Positions 36,628 to 45,594 of a stretch of 64,000 nucleotides of DNA are shown here, one piece after another. The position numbers and the translations under genes are program-made. The notes beneath the pieces were generated by a model. It had not been told where the DNA came from. It did no database searches and saw only the letters and a program-made list of their open reading frames with translations. The stretch covers positions 1 to 64,000 of the forward strand of contig JALUUM010000036.1 in NCBI GenBank assembly GCA_027021365.1, in the 5' to 3' direction. Numbering within the stretch: the stretch's first letter is position 1; each line of letters begins with the position of its first letter. The DNA comes from Spirochaetales bacterium (GTDB lineage Bacteria > Spirochaetota > Spirochaetia > SZUA-6).

Positions 36628-38031
36628 TTATCTTGTTTTCTCCTGTACAAGTTCTTTGAACACCCTTCCCCTGTGAAATTCATTGTCGAACAATTCGAAA
36701 GAGGCACAGCCGGGAGAGAAGAGAACCTTGATTCCCCTTCGTAACTTACGGAAAAGCCGCTCTACCAATCCTTCCAGATCCGGGTATGGGCCATGGTAGG
36801 GTACATCTTCTTCTTTGAGAATCCTCTCTATCTTGGTCGTTGCAGAACCGGCAAGGAGAAAGATTCTCTCCGGTTTATCTGCAATCTCCTTGAATGGTGA
36901 GAAATCGAGCTTCTTATCGGTACCCCCCGTTATGAGAAACAACGGGGGAGAAAGGCTTTTAACTGCTTCCACGGTGGCTTCCGGTATCGTTGCCGCCGAA
37001 TCATTGTAGAATTTTATCCCGTTGAAATCGAGGAACATCTCCATTCGATGTTCAAGGCCGGGGAAAGTCGCCATGGCACGGGAGATGAGTTGTGCCCTGA
37101 TATCAAAGAGTGACAGAGCTACAGATGAAGCGAGAAGGTTGAGCCTGTTGTGTCTACCCTTGAGCATGGTATCTTGAAAAAGCTCTGTGATGCTACCCCT
37201 GTCAACAAGAAGAGCCCTGTCCCCATTTAGATAGCCGCCCCTGAAATCCGAATCTTCAACGGGAGTCGATGAGAAAAAGTAGATATTCGAGGAAGTTTTG
37301 TAAACGAAGGCATCCCTGTACCTATCCCGAAAGTTGAGGATCGTATAATCCTCGCTATTCTGGTTGGAAACAATTATCATCTTGTCCCTTACGTATTCCT
37401 CCATGCTGTGATACTTGTTCTGGTGGTCGGGCAGTATGTTGGTTACAATGGCGATCTTGGGTTTGAAGTATGGGTTCCCTCTAAGATCGGCAAGTTGCCA
37501 TGATGACACTTCGAGTACAATAGGATCTCCCTCTCTTAGTTCATCCAGGAAGGTAAGGGGTGATACCGTTATATTTCCGCCAAGTTTTGCATTCTTGTAA
37601 GTTGTCTTTAGCCCATGGTGAATTGCAGCGGCAGTTGTGGACTTTCCCTTGCTACCCGTTACCGCAATTAGAGGGTTTCTTGAATGTTTCAAAAAAACAG
37701 AGATATCCGTTTCTATAGGTATACCCCTCGCCTTGGCAATCCTTAAGAAAGGAGAATCAGCGGGAACTCCGGGGTTTTTTATTACCATCTCGGTGTCTTT
37801 GAAATCCTCTTCTCTGTGCCTTCCGAGAACAAGGCGCAGATTCCCTTTGTCTATGTACCTATTCAGTTTCTCCAGTGAAGGGGCGAGATCATCTCTCTTT
37901 TTAAGGTCGGTTATAGTTACTATTGCTCCCGATTTAAGAAAAAAAATGGCGGATGACAATCCACCGCCATGAAGGCCAAGCCCCATTATCGTTACTCTCT
38001 TGCCCCTGTACTCTTCCCTTCTATATATCAA
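36628..38031 (-). CDS. murD: UDP-MurNAc-L-alanine--D-glutamate ligase MurD
   Basis: Adds D-Glu to UDP-MurNAc-L-Ala. 467 aa. N-terminal Rossmann-like UDP-binding part (RVTIMGLGLHGGGLSSAIFFLKSGAIVTITD), MVIKNPGVPADSPFL, the ATP loop LIAVTGSKGKSTTAAAIHH, IVLEVSSWQLADL, IVTNILPDHQNKYHSMEEY, and the C-terminal domain with FYNDSAATIPEATVEAV and LITGGTDKKLDFSPF. It overlaps the upstream unknown gene (38021-38974) by 11 bp, so the pair is co-transcribed. Confidence 0.95.
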   Translation of the reverse strand: MIYRREEYRGKRVTIMGLGLHGGGLSSAIFFLKSGAIVTITDLKKRDDLAPSLEKLNRYIDKGNLRLVLGRHREEDFKDTEMVIKNPGVPADSPFLRIAKARGIPIETDISVFLKHSRNPLIAVTGSKGKSTTAAAIHHGLKTTYKNAKLGGNITVSPLTFLDELREGDPIVLEVSSWQLADLRGNPYFKPKIAIVTNILPDHQNKYHSMEEYVRDKMIIVSNQNSEDYTILNFRDRYRDAFVYKTSSNIYFFSSTPVEDSDFRGGYLNGDRALLVDRGSITELFQDTMLKGRHNRLNLLASSVALSLFDIRAQLISRAMATFPGLEHRMEMFLDFNGIKFYNDSAATIPEATVEAVKSLSPPLFLITGGTDKKLDFSPFKEIADKPERIFLLAGSATTKIERILKEEDVPYHGPYPDLEGLVERLFRKLRRGIKVLFSPGCASFELFDNEFHRGRVFKELVQEKTR

Positions 38032-38974
38032 CCTTGAACTCCTTCATATCCTCTTCGTTGAGGTAAACTTCGATGTTGAGATTTTCCCATGGTTGTGAGA
38101 GGGCCGGTGGTACTCTGGATTTCAATTCCTTGAAAATCGGAAGATTTTCCGAGAAATCCGCATTCTTAAGGGCATTCTGTATCCTTTCCATCTCGGGAAG
38201 AAGGAACTGTATTGCCCTGTGCAGATATGGGAGTTGCTGCTTACGGCCAGTTGCAGAGAAATCGATTATGTTAAGACATACCGTTTTGTACTTGCATATA
38301 AAGGGGTAGTATGGGTACGTTCTTTTCCCTTGCGGTAAGAATAGTTTACTGAAAAATTTCGTCAAATCGTCATCGATCCATATACCTTGAACAAAGTATC
38401 CCCTTCCCCTTTCACCAATCCATGTCTGTGAAATGGTCTGTTTGATATGAAAGGCTTTTACTTTGCCTCCGTCCAGTTCGATATGGGCAAGGGGAATCAG
38501 ATTTGCTTCGAGAAAGAGGTGGTTGGTCCTGTATGAAGGAGTCGTATCGTTGCTTCCCTGCGTAATAATCTCGTCGTCGCGTGCCCGGAACAGCAGGTCT
38601 ATCTTTACAAGGTAGAGATAGTTTTCACCGTTTATTCTGTATATTTTGAAAAAATTTGGTTTTAGTATCTCGGTTGGTTCAAAGAGATAGGTGAGATCCT
38701 TGAAAACAGAAGGTGCATGCTGCACGAGTGTGGAAATGAGTTCTCTTATCTTTACAACATAGTCCCTGGTTGGGTAGGGGTTTTTTACATCATGGTGAAT
38801 GGGAAGAGCAGGAACAGTAAAGCTCTCTTTCAGTTTCAAGAAGAGTTCCTCACTCTGGTTGTAATGTTTTGTGAAGGGAGAGCTGTCGCTGCCGATCTGT
38901 GAGAGTATCGAATTTATCTCTCTATCCGTGTAGAAGAGCTGTATTGTTCTTGAGACGTTTTCCACCCTTGGCAT
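38021..38974 (-). CDS. Unknown protein co-transcribed with murD
   Basis: 317 aa, soluble, with no signal or membrane segment. I do not recognise a domain. Aromatic-rich strands (FFKIYRINGENYLYLVKIDLLF, LIPLAHIELDGGKVKAFHIKQTI, WIGERGRGYFVQGIWIDDDLTKFF) suggest a mixed alpha/beta fold, with a helical N-terminal part and a helical C terminus (LPEMERIQNALKNADFSENLPIFKEL). Its end overlaps the murD start by 11 bp, so a link to peptidoglycan precursor synthesis is possible but unsupported otherwise. Confidence 0.7.
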   Translation of the reverse strand: MPRVENVSRTIQLFYTDREINSILSQIGSDSSPFTKHYNQSEELFLKLKESFTVPALPIHHDVKNPYPTRDYVVKIRELISTLVQHAPSVFKDLTYLFEPTEILKPNFFKIYRINGENYLYLVKIDLLFRARDDEIITQGSNDTTPSYRTNHLFLEANLIPLAHIELDGGKVKAFHIKQTISQTWIGERGRGYFVQGIWIDDDLTKFFSKLFLPQGKRTYPYYPFICKYKTVCLNIIDFSATGRKQQLPYLHRAIQFLLPEMERIQNALKNADFSENLPIFKELKSRVPPALSQPWENLNIEVYLNEEDMKEFKVDI

Positions 38975-39022
38975 ATTAACTGGAAACTATTCGATTTTCA
39001 ATAGATAAAATCACATGTAAAA

Positions 39023-39051
39023 TTGACATATCATTAGGTCTACGCTATTAT
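39023..39051 (+). promoter_or_regulatory. Strong promoter at the aminotransferase start codon
   Basis: TTGACA (39023-39028), 17 bp, TATTAT (39046-39051). Seven bases (CCTCCCT) separate it from ATG 39059. That spacer is the opposite of a Shine-Dalgarno. Transcription should begin on the A of ATG or the base before. Confidence 0.75.
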
Positions 39052-39058
39052 CCTCCCT

Positions 39059-40357
39059 ATGAATAGATTAGCAGAGGAACTCAATGAAATTTTGAAGGGA
39101 AGTGTTGTTATAGAAACACTCTCGGAGATGGGAAAGGAATTCTATTTCCCCAAGGGAATAGTGGCACAAGCCGGAGAGGCTAAAAAACATGCAAAACGGT
39201 ATAATGCTACCGTAGGAATGGCATACAGCAATGGGAAACCGATAAATCTTGGTGTTATCAGGAATTATATACCTGAGTTGGAAGAAGAGGAGATCTTTTC
39301 CTATGCCCCTACACCCGGGCTTCCCGAACTGCGAAGGCTTTGGGCTTCCGAGATGGAAGAGAAGAATCCGAGCCTGAAACACAAAAACCACTCTCAACCC
39401 CTTGTCGTTCCCGGACTTACCAACGGGATCGTGAATGCGGCAGATTTATTTGTGGATAGTGGGGATATCGTTGTAATACCCGATATGTTCTGGGGAAATT
39501 ACAAATTGATATTCGAGGTCCGGCGGGGAGCAAGGATCGTCAACTACCCATTTTTCAATGAGAAGGGAAGATTCAACCTGGAGGGTTTCGAGGCTTCACT
39601 TAGGGAGAATTCCGAAAAAGGGAAAATAATTACAGTACTGAACTTTCCAAACAATCCGACAGGGTATTCACCCAGTGTGGAAGAGGCAGGCAGAATCATC
39701 AGGATACTCAAAGAAATCGCATCTGAAGGGACAAATGTCGTAGCAATTACAGACGATGCATACTTCGGCCTGTTCTATGAAGAGGAGACATACAGGGAAT
39801 CCCTGTTTTCAAGCCTTGCAGATTTGAGTGACAGGATTCTTGCAATTAAGGTGGATGGTGCAACGAAAGAAAACCTCGTATGGGGATTCAGGATTGGTTT
39901 TATCACATTTGCCTCCAAGTCTCTCGGTACCGATCAGTATGATGCCCTTGTGAAAAAGGCAATGGGTGCAATAAGGTCTTCTATTTCCAATTCAAGTAGG
40001 CTCGCACAGAGTCTTCTTATCCGGGCAATGAAATCGGAGTCTTATAAGAAGCAAAAGGACGAGGCATACCATGTTCTTTACGAGAGATACAGGAAGGTCC
40101 GTTCATTGCTGAGTACCGCGGAAGAGGAACTAACCCGGAAAAAGATTTCCCCGCTTCCCTTCAATTCGGGATACTTCATGACTTTCAAGGTAGAAGGCGG
40201 AAAAGCAGAGGAATTAAGGAAGAAACTTTTACTGGAAAGGGGTATTGGTACAATTTCGATAGGTAATGATTTTCTCCGGGTGGCCTATTCGAGTATAGAC
40301 CTTGAAAACCTCGAAGATCTCTATGGAGAAATCTTCGAGGCCGCTGAAAATCTCTGA
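39059..40357 (+). CDS. PLP-dependent class I/II aminotransferase
   Basis: 432 aa, fold type I. FSYAPTPGLPELRRLWASEM, LVVPGLTNGIVNAADLFVDSGDIVVIPDMFWGNY, VLNFPNNPTGYSPSVEEAGRII, VVAITDDAYFGLFYEE (the Asp-x-x-Tyr that holds the pyridine ring) and ILAIKVDGATKENLVWGFRIGFI, where the Lys in GATKEN should carry PLP; the Arg in FRVAYSS-type positions binds the substrate carboxylate (FLRVAYSSIDL). It belongs to the aspartate aminotransferase superfamily; the substrate cannot be read from the sequence. Convergent with carbamate kinase. Confidence 0.88.
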   Translation: MNRLAEELNEILKGSVVIETLSEMGKEFYFPKGIVAQAGEAKKHAKRYNATVGMAYSNGKPINLGVIRNYIPELEEEEIFSYAPTPGLPELRRLWASEMEEKNPSLKHKNHSQPLVVPGLTNGIVNAADLFVDSGDIVVIPDMFWGNYKLIFEVRRGARIVNYPFFNEKGRFNLEGFEASLRENSEKGKIITVLNFPNNPTGYSPSVEEAGRIIRILKEIASEGTNVVAITDDAYFGLFYEEETYRESLFSSLADLSDRILAIKVDGATKENLVWGFRIGFITFASKSLGTDQYDALVKKAMGAIRSSISNSSRLAQSLLIRAMKSESYKKQKDEAYHVLYERYRKVRSLLSTAEEELTRKKISPLPFNSGYFMTFKVEGGKAEELRKKLLLERGIGTISIGNDFLRVAYSSIDLENLEDLYGEIFEAAENL

Positions 40358-40392
40358 TTCAAAATCATGGAACTGTATTTCGGAAGAATATG

Positions 40393-40417
40393 AAAAACTG
40401 TAACCAGAGCGGGTTAC
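40393..40417 (-). terminator. Intrinsic terminator of carbamate kinase
   Basis: Minus strand GTAACC, loop CGCTCT, GGTTAC, then AG and five T (40393-40397). A short 6-bp stem that overlaps the arcC stop codon region. Confidence 0.55.
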
Positions 40418-41367
40418 GGTACTATGTGGGTTCCGGTCTTACCCTGCAGGGCGTCCAGTGCCTTGTCCAGTGAGCTGATAATGGCCTCTTTACCGCTCCA
40501 CTTGACAAACCTGATTGCTGCCTGCACCTTAGGCCCCATCGAACCCATAAGGAAATGGCCCTCTGCCATGTACTTTTCAGCTTCTGCAACTGTAATTGTA
40601 TCCAATGCTTTCTGATCCGGTTTATTGAAGTTTATGAAAACCTTTTCCACATCGGTCAGGATCAGGAACTTGTCGGCCTTTACAGCCTGTGCAAGCTTGA
40701 AACCTGCCCTGTCCTTGTCTATAACCGCTTCCACTCCCGAATAACTGCCGTCATCATTCTCCTTTACCGGGATTCCGCCGCCTCCCGAAGCTATCACGAT
40801 TACATCGTTGTCCACAAGGATATTTATTGCCTCTCCCTCTACGACCTTGATTGGTTCGGGAGAAGGAACAACACGGCGCCAACCCTTTTCCACTCCCGGT
40901 TTGACCTCTTTTACTATGTAACCCTTTTCATCCCTGTGTTTCAATGCTTCTTCTTTCGTATAGAAGGGTCCTACCGGTTTTGTAGGGTCCTTGAAATCCG
41001 GATCGTCTTCGCTTACCACAACCTGTGTAACGACAGTACAGACAGGGGTATCTATTCCGTTTTCTTTGAGACGGTAGGATATTCTATTCTGCATCATCCA
41101 ACCTATCTGGCCCTGGGTCATAGCCCCGCATACTGCCAGTGTCTGTGCTGGTACAAGGCCGTTTGCCTCTTCCTGCTGGATAAGGAGGGCACCTGCCTGC
41201 GGACCGTTTCCATGGGTGACGACTATCTTATATCCTGCCTTTGCTATCTTGGCTATCTGGTTTGCCGTGGTATCTACGTTCTTGAATTGTTGTTCCGTGG
41301 TACCTTCTTCATGAGCCTGTTTGATTGCATTACCACCAAGTGCAATCACGAGAAGTTCTTCCTTCAT
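40414..41367 (-). CDS. arcC: Carbamate kinase
   Basis: Makes ATP from carbamoyl phosphate and ADP, the last step of arginine, citrulline or agmatine/allantoin breakdown. 317 aa, amino-acid kinase fold: LLVIALGGNAI at the start, YKIVVTHGNGPQAGALLIQ, GWRRVVPSPEPIKVVE, DNDVIVIASGGGGIPV, EAVIDKDRAGFKLAQAVKADKFLILTDVEKV and GSMGPKVQAAIRFV. No arginine deiminase or ornithine carbamoyltransferase is adjacent, so it appears as a single gene with its own promoter and terminator. AAGGAG precedes ATG 41367. Confidence 0.96.
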   Translation of the reverse strand: MKEELLVIALGGNAIKQAHEEGTTEQQFKNVDTTANQIAKIAKAGYKIVVTHGNGPQAGALLIQQEEANGLVPAQTLAVCGAMTQGQIGWMMQNRISYRLKENGIDTPVCTVVTQVVVSEDDPDFKDPTKPVGPFYTKEEALKHRDEKGYIVKEVKPGVEKGWRRVVPSPEPIKVVEGEAINILVDNDVIVIASGGGGIPVKENDDGSYSGVEAVIDKDRAGFKLAQAVKADKFLILTDVEKVFINFNKPDQKALDTITVAEAEKYMAEGHFLMGSMGPKVQAAIRFVKWSGKEAIISSLDKALDALQGKTGTHIVP

Positions 41368-41399
41368 TTTACTACTCCTTGTTTGAATTGTATTTGTTT

Positions 41400-41414
41400 C
41401 ATATGTGTCATATG
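41400..41414. repeat. Two CATATG boxes in the arcC leader
   Basis: CATATG-TGT-CATATG between the arcC -10 box and its Shine-Dalgarno. Each hexamer is a palindrome, and the pair forms a dyad-like site that could be an operator. Confidence 0.4.
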
Positions 41415-41426
41415 TAGAAAAATTAG

Positions 41427-41454
41427 ATTATAATGATTTGTGAAAAAATTTCAA
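41427..41454 (-). promoter_or_regulatory. arcC promoter
   Basis: Minus strand TTGAAA (41449-41454), 16 bp, TATAAT (41427-41432), with a leader of about 53 nt that contains the CATATG pair and ends in a Shine-Dalgarno. Confidence 0.7.
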
Positions 41455-41506
41455 TAGGATTTAAGCTTCGATTTGAAATGATATTTGAAAAACTCCGTTT
41501 TTCTGC

Positions 41507-42016
41507 CTATGAATCTATTAGAAGCTGCCCAAGTTTAGACAATTCGGGTATCTTCTGATAAACAGGTTTCTTGCCCTGGTGTTGTTCCTTGTCCAGTTTA
41601 ACTACCTTCACATAGAGTTCGTTCAACATGTCTGCAAGGATCTGGAGGTTTGCCGAGAAGTTGTTTATTGCCATGTCACGGAGCACCCTGTCCTGGTTGG
41701 AACCGCCCTTCTCCCTGGAGAGGATGGTACGGCTACCCTGCGAGAGGAGCAGGCGAAGGTTGGGCTGCAGTTCCTTCCTTGCCTTGTATATGAAATTTGC
41801 AATGGCCAGTATCTGATCGTAAAGTTCGTGGAACTGGTAACCTTGTGATTTGTAGTAATCGGATTTGTTGGTAAGTCCCTCTATCAAATCCCACTGCGAT
41901 TGAGGGATATTCATGGTAAGCAGTGCCTTTCTTATGTAACGGTTGTTGATATTATTCTGATAATGATCAGATATTTCTTCTATCAACCTGAATATCTCTT
42001 GATTTTTAACTGACAA
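41507..42016 (-). CDS. Unknown helical protein
   Basis: 169 aa, almost entirely helical, soluble, no signal peptide. Start TTG 42016 has AGGAGGAG a few bases upstream. The sequence (IFRLIEEISDHYQNNINNRYIRKALLTM, QILAIANFIYKARKEL, NLQILADMLNELYVKVVKLD) suggests a helical bundle that may oligomerise. I recognise no family. Single gene between the arcC promoter and the radical SAM gene. The 143-nt gap to the next gene (42017-42159) is A+T-rich with ATATA-type repeats and no clear hairpin. Confidence 0.7.
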   Translation of the reverse strand: MSVKNQEIFRLIEEISDHYQNNINNRYIRKALLTMNIPQSQWDLIEGLTNKSDYYKSQGYQFHELYDQILAIANFIYKARKELQPNLRLLLSQGSRTILSREKGGSNQDRVLRDMAINNFSANLQILADMLNELYVKVVKLDKEQHQGKKPVYQKIPELSKLGQLLIDS

Positions 42017-42159
42017 TTATCTCTCCTCCTGAATGAAATCCTTGTACTTCTGCTAAGGCTATGTATATATTGCAGCTTGTAAATCCAAGTAACGCCAACC
42101 GATATACAGTAATATACAATATATCACTCAAATATACCAGTGTCTGTGAACCAAAAAAC

Positions 42160-43092
42160 TCAAAAGTCTTCTCTGTACATGTCACCTTGATTTAAGCCCT
42201 TCTCCATCATGGTTTTTCTTACCAAACTGTAAAAATCAGCTTTTCCCATGAAGGATTTTGGCAGTGCCAGTTTCCCCTTCAATGTATCTGTTGTTATGCG
42301 CATTACGATGGTTTGAGGAGGAATCCTTCGAAGTGCTTCCACCGTATAACTTGCATGTCGCAAATCGGAGAGCTGGGTGATTTCACCCATCTTTGTTTCC
42401 ATGTAAAGAACCGTATCGAATGGTATGTGAAGGTTGTGAATCTTTATACCGTCCGGTTTCATCTTCGCAATATATTTTATCGTATCCATTATATCTTCCC
42501 TGTTTTCACCGGGGAGACCGAATATGATGTGGATAGCGACTTTTATTCCCCGCTCTTTCACCTTTGAAAAGGCTCTCTCGAAGCTCTTCAAGCCATGACC
42601 CCTGTTTATCAGTTTAAGGGTCTTCTCGTGTGAGCTTTGAAGTCCCAGCTCGACCCACACATCGATACCTGTTTTCATGTAACTTGAAAGCAGGTCGACT
42701 TTTTCCCCATCTATGCAGTCAGGGCGTGTGGATACGATGAATTCCTTGAACGGAGCAAGGCTTAAGGCATAATCGTAGATCTCCTTCAGCCTTTTCACAC
42801 TTGCAAAGGTATTGGAAAATGCCTGCATATACAGGATATACATTCTTGCATGGTACCGTCTCTTAAGGAATGCCATTGCATTCTCAACCTGCTTTTTCAG
42901 GGTTTGTTCATCTCCCAGGTATGGAGCACGTGAACCCATTTCATCACAGTAGGTACACCCGGGTTTTAAGCGATTCTTGCCCCTGTTGGGGCATGAAAAA
43001 CCTGTATCGACTCCTATTCTGTACACCTTGTCACCATATTTGTCTTTCAGGTAACTTCCGTAACTGTAGAAGGGTTCTCCTCTTCGATTCAT
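42160..43092 (-). CDS. TIGR01212/YhcC-type radical SAM protein
   Basis: 310 aa. The iron-sulfur ligands are in GFSCPNRGKNRLKPGCTYC, a long CX..CXXC spacing typical of the YhcC family. Also seen: RMYILYMQAFSNTFASVKRLKEIY, FIVSTRPDCIDGEKVDLL, DVWVELGLQSSHEKTLKLINRGH and VAIHIIFGLPGENREDIMDTIKYI. The reaction is not settled for the family; tRNA or stress-related roles have been proposed. AAGGA precedes ATG 43092. Divergent from the binding-protein gene. Confidence 0.9.
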   Translation of the reverse strand: MNRRGEPFYSYGSYLKDKYGDKVYRIGVDTGFSCPNRGKNRLKPGCTYCDEMGSRAPYLGDEQTLKKQVENAMAFLKRRYHARMYILYMQAFSNTFASVKRLKEIYDYALSLAPFKEFIVSTRPDCIDGEKVDLLSSYMKTGIDVWVELGLQSSHEKTLKLINRGHGLKSFERAFSKVKERGIKVAIHIIFGLPGENREDIMDTIKYIAKMKPDGIKIHNLHIPFDTVLYMETKMGEITQLSDLRHASYTVEALRRIPPQTIVMRITTDTLKGKLALPKSFMGKADFYSLVRKTMMEKGLNQGDMYREDF

Positions 43093-43123
43093 CGATTTCC
43101 TTGCCTAAAAGATGGATCAACGA

Positions 43124-43152
43124 TTGACAGTGTATCTTCAATCAATTTAAAT
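43124..43152 (+). promoter_or_regulatory. Promoter near the start of the binding-protein gene
   Basis: TTGACA (43124-43129), 17 bp, TTAAAT (43147-43152). Eleven bases separate it from ATG 43164 and there is no Shine-Dalgarno, so any leader is about 4-5 nt. Confidence 0.55.
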
Positions 43153-43163
43153 TACTCTACATT

Positions 43164-44393
43164 ATGAAAATAGACAACGGTAAAGCTTCGGACAAATCAC
43201 TCCGGCTAAAACGGGTTTTGGTATCACTCCTGATAATTTTTCCCATTACAGTATCACTTTCGGGATGTTTCTTGTTCGATCAAACGATCATTCACCTCTG
43301 GACGAATAGGGCTGAATTTGCCGCATACATAGAAAACTACAACAGTTTCCAGAATAAATACAAGGTGGAGGTTATATACAGGGAAAATCCGGGGCTTGAA
43401 CTTGAAAGAACAAAAGAAAAACCGGACATTGTTATAGGAGAATACCTCAATTCTCCGATGTTGATAGACAAATTCCGATCCCTGGATTCTCTGTTCAAAA
43501 AGGAAAAACTAAAAAGTGATGTTTTTTACAGTAGGGCTCTGGCTCTCGGTGACAGTGGCAATAATCAAAAATTGCTTCCCCTTTCCTTTAACCTTCCTGC
43601 TGTGGTCTTCAGAAAGGAACTGGGAAGCGGGATAAAGTCCGGTCTTGTCATCTCTCTGGAAGAGCTTCGCAAGGAGAGCTTTTCCTTCAACAGGATGAAG
43701 GGTAAGAAGGTGGTTGCCATAGGTTACTCACCTCTCTGGAATAGAGACTTTCTTTACCTCTCAGCTCAACTTATGGGGTCCCGCATAAGAGAAGGTGATG
43801 CAGGAAAGGTTCTCTTCGATGAAGGAGGTGTGAAGAAGGCAAACCAGTACCTTGAGTCCTGGTTTTCACAGGAGAATTATGGTTATGAGGTGCAAAGATT
43901 TTTTACGGATAAGTACCTCGTTGTTCCGAAGTACAAATTGATACTGGAAAATCGGATACACTTTATGTTGTCCAGTTCATCGGAGCTGTTGAACATTCCG
44001 GAAGAGAAGAGGGAAAGCCTCGATTTTCGATGGCTTTCTCGGAACAACAGGATACCTGTTGAGGATGATATGCTCTTTGTGGGGGTATATTCAGAGGCCC
44101 GTAATGCTCGCGGGGCTTTGGATCTGATCGAGTGGTTGTTCAGAGAGGATACTCAGGAAAAGCTTGTAAAGATGAACCTTTCCAAGCGCATAAAGGCCTT
44201 TGGCATTGGAAATGGGTTTTCCGTTATAAAAGTGGTAAATGACAAGCTGATACCCCGCTATAACGGGTTGTTCCTCGGCCATATTCCTCCGGAGAGTTTT
44301 CTCCAATTCCCCGAAAGGATGCCGCCGGACTGGCAGGCTGTGAAGAAGAGATTTGTCGAGGATTTGTTTCCCATGAAAAATCCAGGTGATTGA
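43164..44393 (+). CDS. Extracellular solute-binding lipoprotein (sugar ABC type)
   Basis: 409 aa. The signal VLVSLLIIFPITVSLSGC has lipobox LSGC after a 20-residue charged N-terminal tail that is unusually long. The mature part resembles type 1 (maltose/multiple-sugar) binding proteins: IIHLWTNRAEFAAYIENYNSFQNKYKVEVIY, DIVIGEYLNSPML, LLPLSFNLPAVVFRKEL, MLFVGVYSEARNARGALDLIEWLFREDTQEKLVKM. The ligand is unknown. The ATPase gene follows in the same direction but has its own promoter, and no permease gene is here, so the permeases are encoded elsewhere or the protein serves another role. Confidence 0.8.
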   Translation: MKIDNGKASDKSLRLKRVLVSLLIIFPITVSLSGCFLFDQTIIHLWTNRAEFAAYIENYNSFQNKYKVEVIYRENPGLELERTKEKPDIVIGEYLNSPMLIDKFRSLDSLFKKEKLKSDVFYSRALALGDSGNNQKLLPLSFNLPAVVFRKELGSGIKSGLVISLEELRKESFSFNRMKGKKVVAIGYSPLWNRDFLYLSAQLMGSRIREGDAGKVLFDEGGVKKANQYLESWFSQENYGYEVQRFFTDKYLVVPKYKLILENRIHFMLSSSSELLNIPEEKRESLDFRWLSRNNRIPVEDDMLFVGVYSEARNARGALDLIEWLFREDTQEKLVKMNLSKRIKAFGIGNGFSVIKVVNDKLIPRYNGLFLGHIPPESFLQFPERMPPDWQAVKKRFVEDLFPMKNPGD

Positions 44394-44418
44394 CAATGAG
44401 GTATTAGTATACTAAAAT
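44390..44418 (+). promoter_or_regulatory. Promoter of the ABC ATPase gene
   Basis: TTGACA (44390-44395), 17 bp, TAAAAT (44413-44418). The -35 box overlaps the stop codon of the binding-protein gene. The leader of about 28 nt ends in TTGGAGG before ATG 44453. Confidence 0.7.
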
Positions 44419-44452
44419 CTCCAATATAAGATAAACTAATTGGAGGTTTTAT

Positions 44453-45547
44453 ATGGCCACAGTAGAACTAAAAAATGTAAGCAAGGTTTACGAGGGTGAT
44501 GTTCACGCGGTGAATGATGCGAACATTACTATTCAGGACAAGGAGTTCGTTGTTTTGGTAGGACCTTCCGGCTGCGGAAAATCAACTACCCTAAGAATGA
44601 TTGCCGGTCTCGAAGAGATTACCAGCGGTGAACTGTACATCGATGGCAAGCTGATGAACGACGTTGCTCCCAAGGACAGAGATATAGCAATGGTATTCCA
44701 GAACTATGCTCTGTATCCCCATATGACGGTGTACGACAATATGGCTTTCGGTTTGAAAATCCGAAAATATCCGAAAGCCGAGATAGATGCCAGAGTACAC
44801 GAGGCAGCTCAGATACTCGATATCGAAGAGCTTCTCGACAGAAAGCCCAAGGCCCTTTCCGGAGGTCAGCGGCAGCGTGTCGCCGTAGGGCGTGCCATAG
44901 TAAGGAAACCAAAGGTCTTCCTCTTCGACGAACCGCTTTCCAACCTCGATGCAAAACTCAGAGTTCAGATGAGAACGGAGATTTCCGCCCTGCATACGAG
45001 ATTACAGGCTACCATGATCTATGTTACGCACGACCAGGTAGAGGCAATGACGATGGGTGACAGGATCGTTGTACTGAAGGATGGTTACATACAGCAGATT
45101 GGTACCCCTCTGGGATTGTACAATCACCCGGTCAACAGGTTCGTAGCAGGTTTCATAGGTTCACCACCGATGAATTTCTTTAAGGTTACCGTGAAGAAAG
45201 ATGGAAGCAAGACCTACATAGACGAGGGAGGTTTCAAGGTAAGTCTGGCCGGAAAGAATGAGGAGAAGCTAAGAGCCTATGAAGGCAAGGATGTAATCTT
45301 TGGTGTAAGGCCGGAAGACCTTATCTACACGGAAAAAGCGGAAAAGGTCAACAATATCCCTGCAAAGGTGGAAGTTGTAGAACCCCTTGGTTCGGAGATT
45401 CACCTCTATGTAAGTACGGAAAACAATCAGTTTACCGTAAGGGTTGCTCCGAGGTACGAGTTCAAGGTCGGTGATACGGTGAATTTCCATCCCGACATGG
45501 AGAAGATTCACTTTTTCGACATCGAAAGTGAAAAGGCTATCGTATAA
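44453..45547 (+). CDS. Sugar ABC transporter ATPase, MsmX/UgpC/MalK family
   Basis: 364 aa. Walker A GPSGCGKSTT (about residues 36-45), Q-loop QNYALYPHMTVYDNM, signature LSGGQRQRVAVGRAI, Walker B VFLFDEPLSNLDAKL, and the His switch YVTHDQVEAMTMGDRI. The C-terminal third is the TOBE/MalK regulatory domain with FIGSPPMNFFKV, VIFGVRPEDL and EPLGSEIHLYV. As a single gene with its own promoter and terminator it may serve several permease pairs, as MsmX does in B. subtilis; that is inference from context. ATG 44453 with TTGGAGG. Confidence 0.95.
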   Translation: MATVELKNVSKVYEGDVHAVNDANITIQDKEFVVLVGPSGCGKSTTLRMIAGLEEITSGELYIDGKLMNDVAPKDRDIAMVFQNYALYPHMTVYDNMAFGLKIRKYPKAEIDARVHEAAQILDIEELLDRKPKALSGGQRQRVAVGRAIVRKPKVFLFDEPLSNLDAKLRVQMRTEISALHTRLQATMIYVTHDQVEAMTMGDRIVVLKDGYIQQIGTPLGLYNHPVNRFVAGFIGSPPMNFFKVTVKKDGSKTYIDEGGFKVSLAGKNEEKLRAYEGKDVIFGVRPEDLIYTEKAEKVNNIPAKVEVVEPLGSEIHLYVSTENNQFTVRVAPRYEFKVGDTVNFHPDMEKIHFFDIESEKAIV

Positions 45548-45594
45548 GATCGTATAAGGTAAGATCGCATAAGACAATAGAAAATGCGTATATG

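Noticed and set aside
40555..41433. A 292-codon open frame on the plus strand opposite arcC
   Set aside because: It lies entirely over a clear carbamate kinase gene, its translation is Cys/Tyr/Leu-rich and resembles no family, and the strand has no Shine-Dalgarno or promoter. It is a shadow of the codon pattern.
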